From Hypoxylon rubiginosum (taxonomy: Eukaryota; Ascomycota; Sordariomycetes; Xylariales; Hypoxylaceae), in contig CADCXA010000006.1 in the NCBI GenBank assembly GCA_902806565.1, positions 2,232,001-2,296,000 on the forward strand: a stretch of DNA of 64,000 nt. Direction: 5' to 3'. Below the pieces are notes generated by a model. The model saw only the letters and a program-made list of their open reading frames with translations, was not told the origin of the DNA and did no database searches. Below are positions 60,900-64,000 of the stretch, piece after piece. Position numbers and translations under genes: made by a program. The stretch's first letter is position 1. Each line of letters opens with the position of its first letter.

Positions 60900-63800
60900 G
60901 ACTCAAATTAAACTAGCCTGAACTAAATATAACACGGTGACTTTCAGTACCTAGTCCCATGTATGTGATAGTGGACCACCATACCCCAGGCGTCACCACT
61001 AGGAACCAAGGGGGGGTGGGTAGAGGGAAACTGTGAACTCACCCCCTGGTCCCCGTATAGTAGTACCTCCAACTAGTCCGGTATCGTTCGATCCTCGGTG
61101 ACCGAAGGTTTGTGGGAGATAAGCGTTGTTTCCATATTGGGAGGGAGTAATTGGGTGATAGGGCTGCCACCTAGCCTGTGTGGATATTCCATGTCTTGTC
61201 CGAAGGGCATTGGGCCTCGATGGTCTTCGATAGAGGAAGCAAACGGTGACGTCTCGACCGTTCCCTTGGACCGAACGGTTGAAGAGCAGGCGGTATAATT
61301 CCCAATTCCTCGCCACTACATGCCTAGTCTGACGGCTGAGAGCTGTGCCATTCGGCATAGCATGGTACGGTTCCTTCTGCCCTGACTAATTTGAGGCTCC
61401 CTCGCGTGTGGCTACTAGCAAAGGCCTAGAGAAGCTGACACAAGAGGCATAGCTTTCTTTGAAACTACACGCGGGAAGGGCTGGTGGACTCGTAGCGATC
61501 CGGGTTCCCAATGAATTCATGGTAATCTTACTTGGGCGTCAAACGGTGGGTCGTATATACTTGGCCGTTGGGGATGTCCGCCGAGACGTGCAGGAAGCAG
61601 CAGCAGCAGTAAGCTTTGTGGTGCAAGCCAGGACGGACGAGAACGAGAGAGAAAAAAAACTGTGGCATAACTCAGCAAACCCCAGCACGAGAATGAGAAA
61701 AAATGAGAAGCGAATATTGCAATAGGGTGAAATGAAACCGAGCCCACTGCAGAGGAATCATTGTGTCTCACTGGACAGAATATGGCCCACGATGCTGGCG
61801 CCACGGATGGGCAGGTATAGATTATCGTCCATTCTCATGGCCGTCCCGACTACTTAGTCTAACAATCCAGGCCCCGGTACCTAGTGCCTGAGCCGAGAGC
61901 CTAGATGGATTTCGTCTGTGATTTTTGGCTTCCCGCCCAGGTACGATACGGCTAAGAGTTTCTTGTCGTCCGCACTAGTTTGGTAGTTTGGTAGGGCAGG
62001 GCAGTGGACACTGACGGCGCCGGTGGATACAGCGGCAATGCAGATGAGCCGCACTGGTGGCCTTTTCTCGATGGAGTTTAGCGGGCTTGGGTCGAGCGTC
62101 TTCAAGGTTGATTTACAATTTACAATACTGTACATAGTGTACATGGTGTACATAGTATAGAAGCTAGCCATTAGCTAGCAACTATATGGCCGCCACTGAC
62201 GAGTAGGTATTGAGTACGACCGAGATTATGCTACGCATGTCTTGCGATGGCAGGGAGTGTGGAGAGTGTGGAGTGTACATATTGTGTACAATGTCTCTCA
62301 CCACTGTCTCGGAATTTCACCTAACAATGGAAGGGAAAACTGCTTTCGTACCCATCTAGGAAAGGGTGCTCTGGCATGTGCATGTGCATGCGCAAGGGTT
62401 CTCACTCCTCTCAGCTCAACTCGTCGATGTGCTGTGTTGTGCTGTGCTGTGCTGTGCTGTGTGCCATCCCTACTGCTCATGGTGTCGTCCACGATTGAAC
62501 ATGGTGCCCTGCGGCATGCCGGCAGCCCACGGACTGTTACCTAGGGCTGCAAGGACTATACTGTATTTAGAAGTGGCGCAAGGGGTTTCCAACGTGATAT
62601 AATGGAGGATGCCATAGTTTAAGTCTAGAGCTGTCGTTGTCCGTAAGGGCTGGGAGGGCAACTTAACATATTACGAGTTGGGTCAGTTTGTGTTTGCGGA
62701 TCCATGGCCATGGACGATGCGTGAGAAGGATAAAAAAAAATCTATCAGTGCCTTCGGTTTTTTCCCCCTTCGAGTTGAAGGATGGAACTGCATTCGTACC
62801 TAGGTGCATGTGCATAATGGACTTGCTTCTGGCCTGATCCTGGTCCGTATTAACGGGTCCCGCGGGTCCTAGCATCAACGTATGGCTTATAAGGATAGTC
62901 AATGGGGATTATTGCATATAGTACTCTAAGCTGTAAATTAACCTGCAAGTCAATTCATTTAATTGAGTAAACCAAAAATACCTACATAGTAAGAAACCAA
63001 CCCCCTACATTTCTTTCGTATATTCTTTAATTCTCTGCAGTAGATCTCATTTTACCTGCAGTCCAAGGTTCTATCTAACATTAGACTACCTTATTAATAC
63101 CATTTTCCTTACACTTAACCTTATCCCTACCAGGATATTCCAGACTTTGGTATGCCTGAGAAATGCTACTTACCGACCTACATAACGCTGCCGACTATGG
63201 ACTATGTATACACCGTATACCTACCTTTTTCTAGGTAGGTACCTTTAAGGTTGTCTGTTGTGCAACGTGGCATAGCTCGATATATACATATATACATAAC
63301 ATGTACGAACCGAGCACAGATGCGGGTGAAGAGAAGGAACCCGCGGTACGATGTTCATCCATTCTTTATCCTAACCGGGTTAGATAAGTCCTGCGCCACG
63401 TGGGATAAGAGATGAATTTGTTTACGTAGCCGCTAAGGTACACGTACATAGTAGTGCTGGTACATGGTGCTGTTTTTCTTTCTAGAACCCCATATACGCC
63501 AATCCCCAAACCCCAAGCTGCAACTGTCTAGGAGTTGAAGATGTTTTTCTCTCCCCAATTTCGTATCACGCAGCTTATTTCCGTGTTATGATGTTTCACG
63601 GGATTTACATTGCATCAGGTCACCCTCATCGCCTATCTTTGCAGAAGTCCCTGCTTAGAATATGAGCTGTGGGCTCCCTTGCTCCTCTGCCAGTAGCTGG
63701 GCACTTAGGAGGTAGGTATCAAAAGCCACCCTCTCCGATGCCATCCCCGATACGAAGGTATGATACGAAGGAATCATCCGCTCATCCGGAATCATATCCC

Positions 63801-64000
63801 TTCTTGAATTATTCCATTTTGTCCTTCGAGCAGAGCAAGACGTGATCGGGTATGGTTGGATTTTCAAGCCTCGGCTTGGCCGTCATCGTTTATCTATGCT
63901 CGGACCTCCGTTTCCGTTATCGTTCGCTGTTAGCCAAGAGCGCCGACTACCCAGCAGAGCTTCATTATTCATGTAGGGGTAACTGAAAAACAGGTTGGTA
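60900..64000. other. Spacer upstream of the PKS
   Basis: About 3.1 kb with no supportable gene. A 119-codon ATG frame at 61358-60999 (minus) has an ordinary composition (GNNAYLPQTFGHRGSNDTGL) and a GTGAGT near its end, so a short gene or a first exon there is conceivable but not demonstrated. A GCTGT tandem repeat is at 62431-62462, and several TAGGTACC-type words lie at 61.87, 62.80 and 63.23 kb. PKS upstream control sites probably lie in the first kilobase. Confidence 0.5.
62431..62462. repeat. GCTGT tandem repeat
   Basis: About six near-perfect copies of GCTGT, 1.65 kb upstream of the PKS start codon. Confidence 0.9.

Overview
The window is nuclear DNA of a filamentous ascomycete. Genes are split by short introns of about 48-70 nt with GTRNGN donors and CTRAY-like branch points, and the proteins are clearly fungal. 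The mix of genes suggests a Sordariomycete, perhaps of the Xylariales/Amphisphaeriales. That placement is inferred from recalled homologues and spacer style, not from a database search. I find seven complete protein genes and one gene cut by the left edge. About 60% of the window is spacer without a supportable gene.

Left part (1-15.4 kb), housekeeping. A coiled-coil protein is cut by the left edge (minus strand). It is followed by a seven-zinc-knuckle CCHC protein of the Gis2/Byr3/CNBP family (plus), a DDHD-domain phospholipase A1-like protein (minus), and the largest subunit of RNA polymerase III, RPC1 (plus). The DDHD gene and RPC1 are divergent across a roughly 1.1 kb shared upstream region.

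Middle and right part (25-61 kb), a stretched DHN-melanin locus. It holds a Cmr1/Pig1-type regulator with two C2H2 fingers plus a Zn2Cys6 cluster (plus), a 1,3,6,8-tetrahydroxynaphthalene reductase (plus), an AflR-type Zn2Cys6 regulator (minus), and a non-reducing polyketide synthase with order SAT-KS-AT-PT-ACP-ACP-TE (minus). The expected logic is that the synthase makes the pentaketide 1,3,6,8-tetrahydroxynaphthalene from malonyl-CoA, the reductase converts it to scytalone, and the two regulators control expression. Scytalone dehydratase, a separate trihydroxynaphthalene reductase and a laccase are not in the window, so they must lie elsewhere if the pathway is complete.

Spacers. The four melanin genes are separated by about 6.7, 7.7 and 9.0 kb, and a 9.8 kb desert lies between RPC1 and the Cmr1-type gene. 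The spacers hold microsatellites, homopolymer runs, many copies of a short palindromic word built on TAGGTACCTA, and a few protein-like but stop-interrupted stretches (about 17.1-17.8, 47.65-48.26 and 49.16-49.55 kb) that look like decayed genes. I saw no tRNA, rRNA, CRISPR array or intact transposon.
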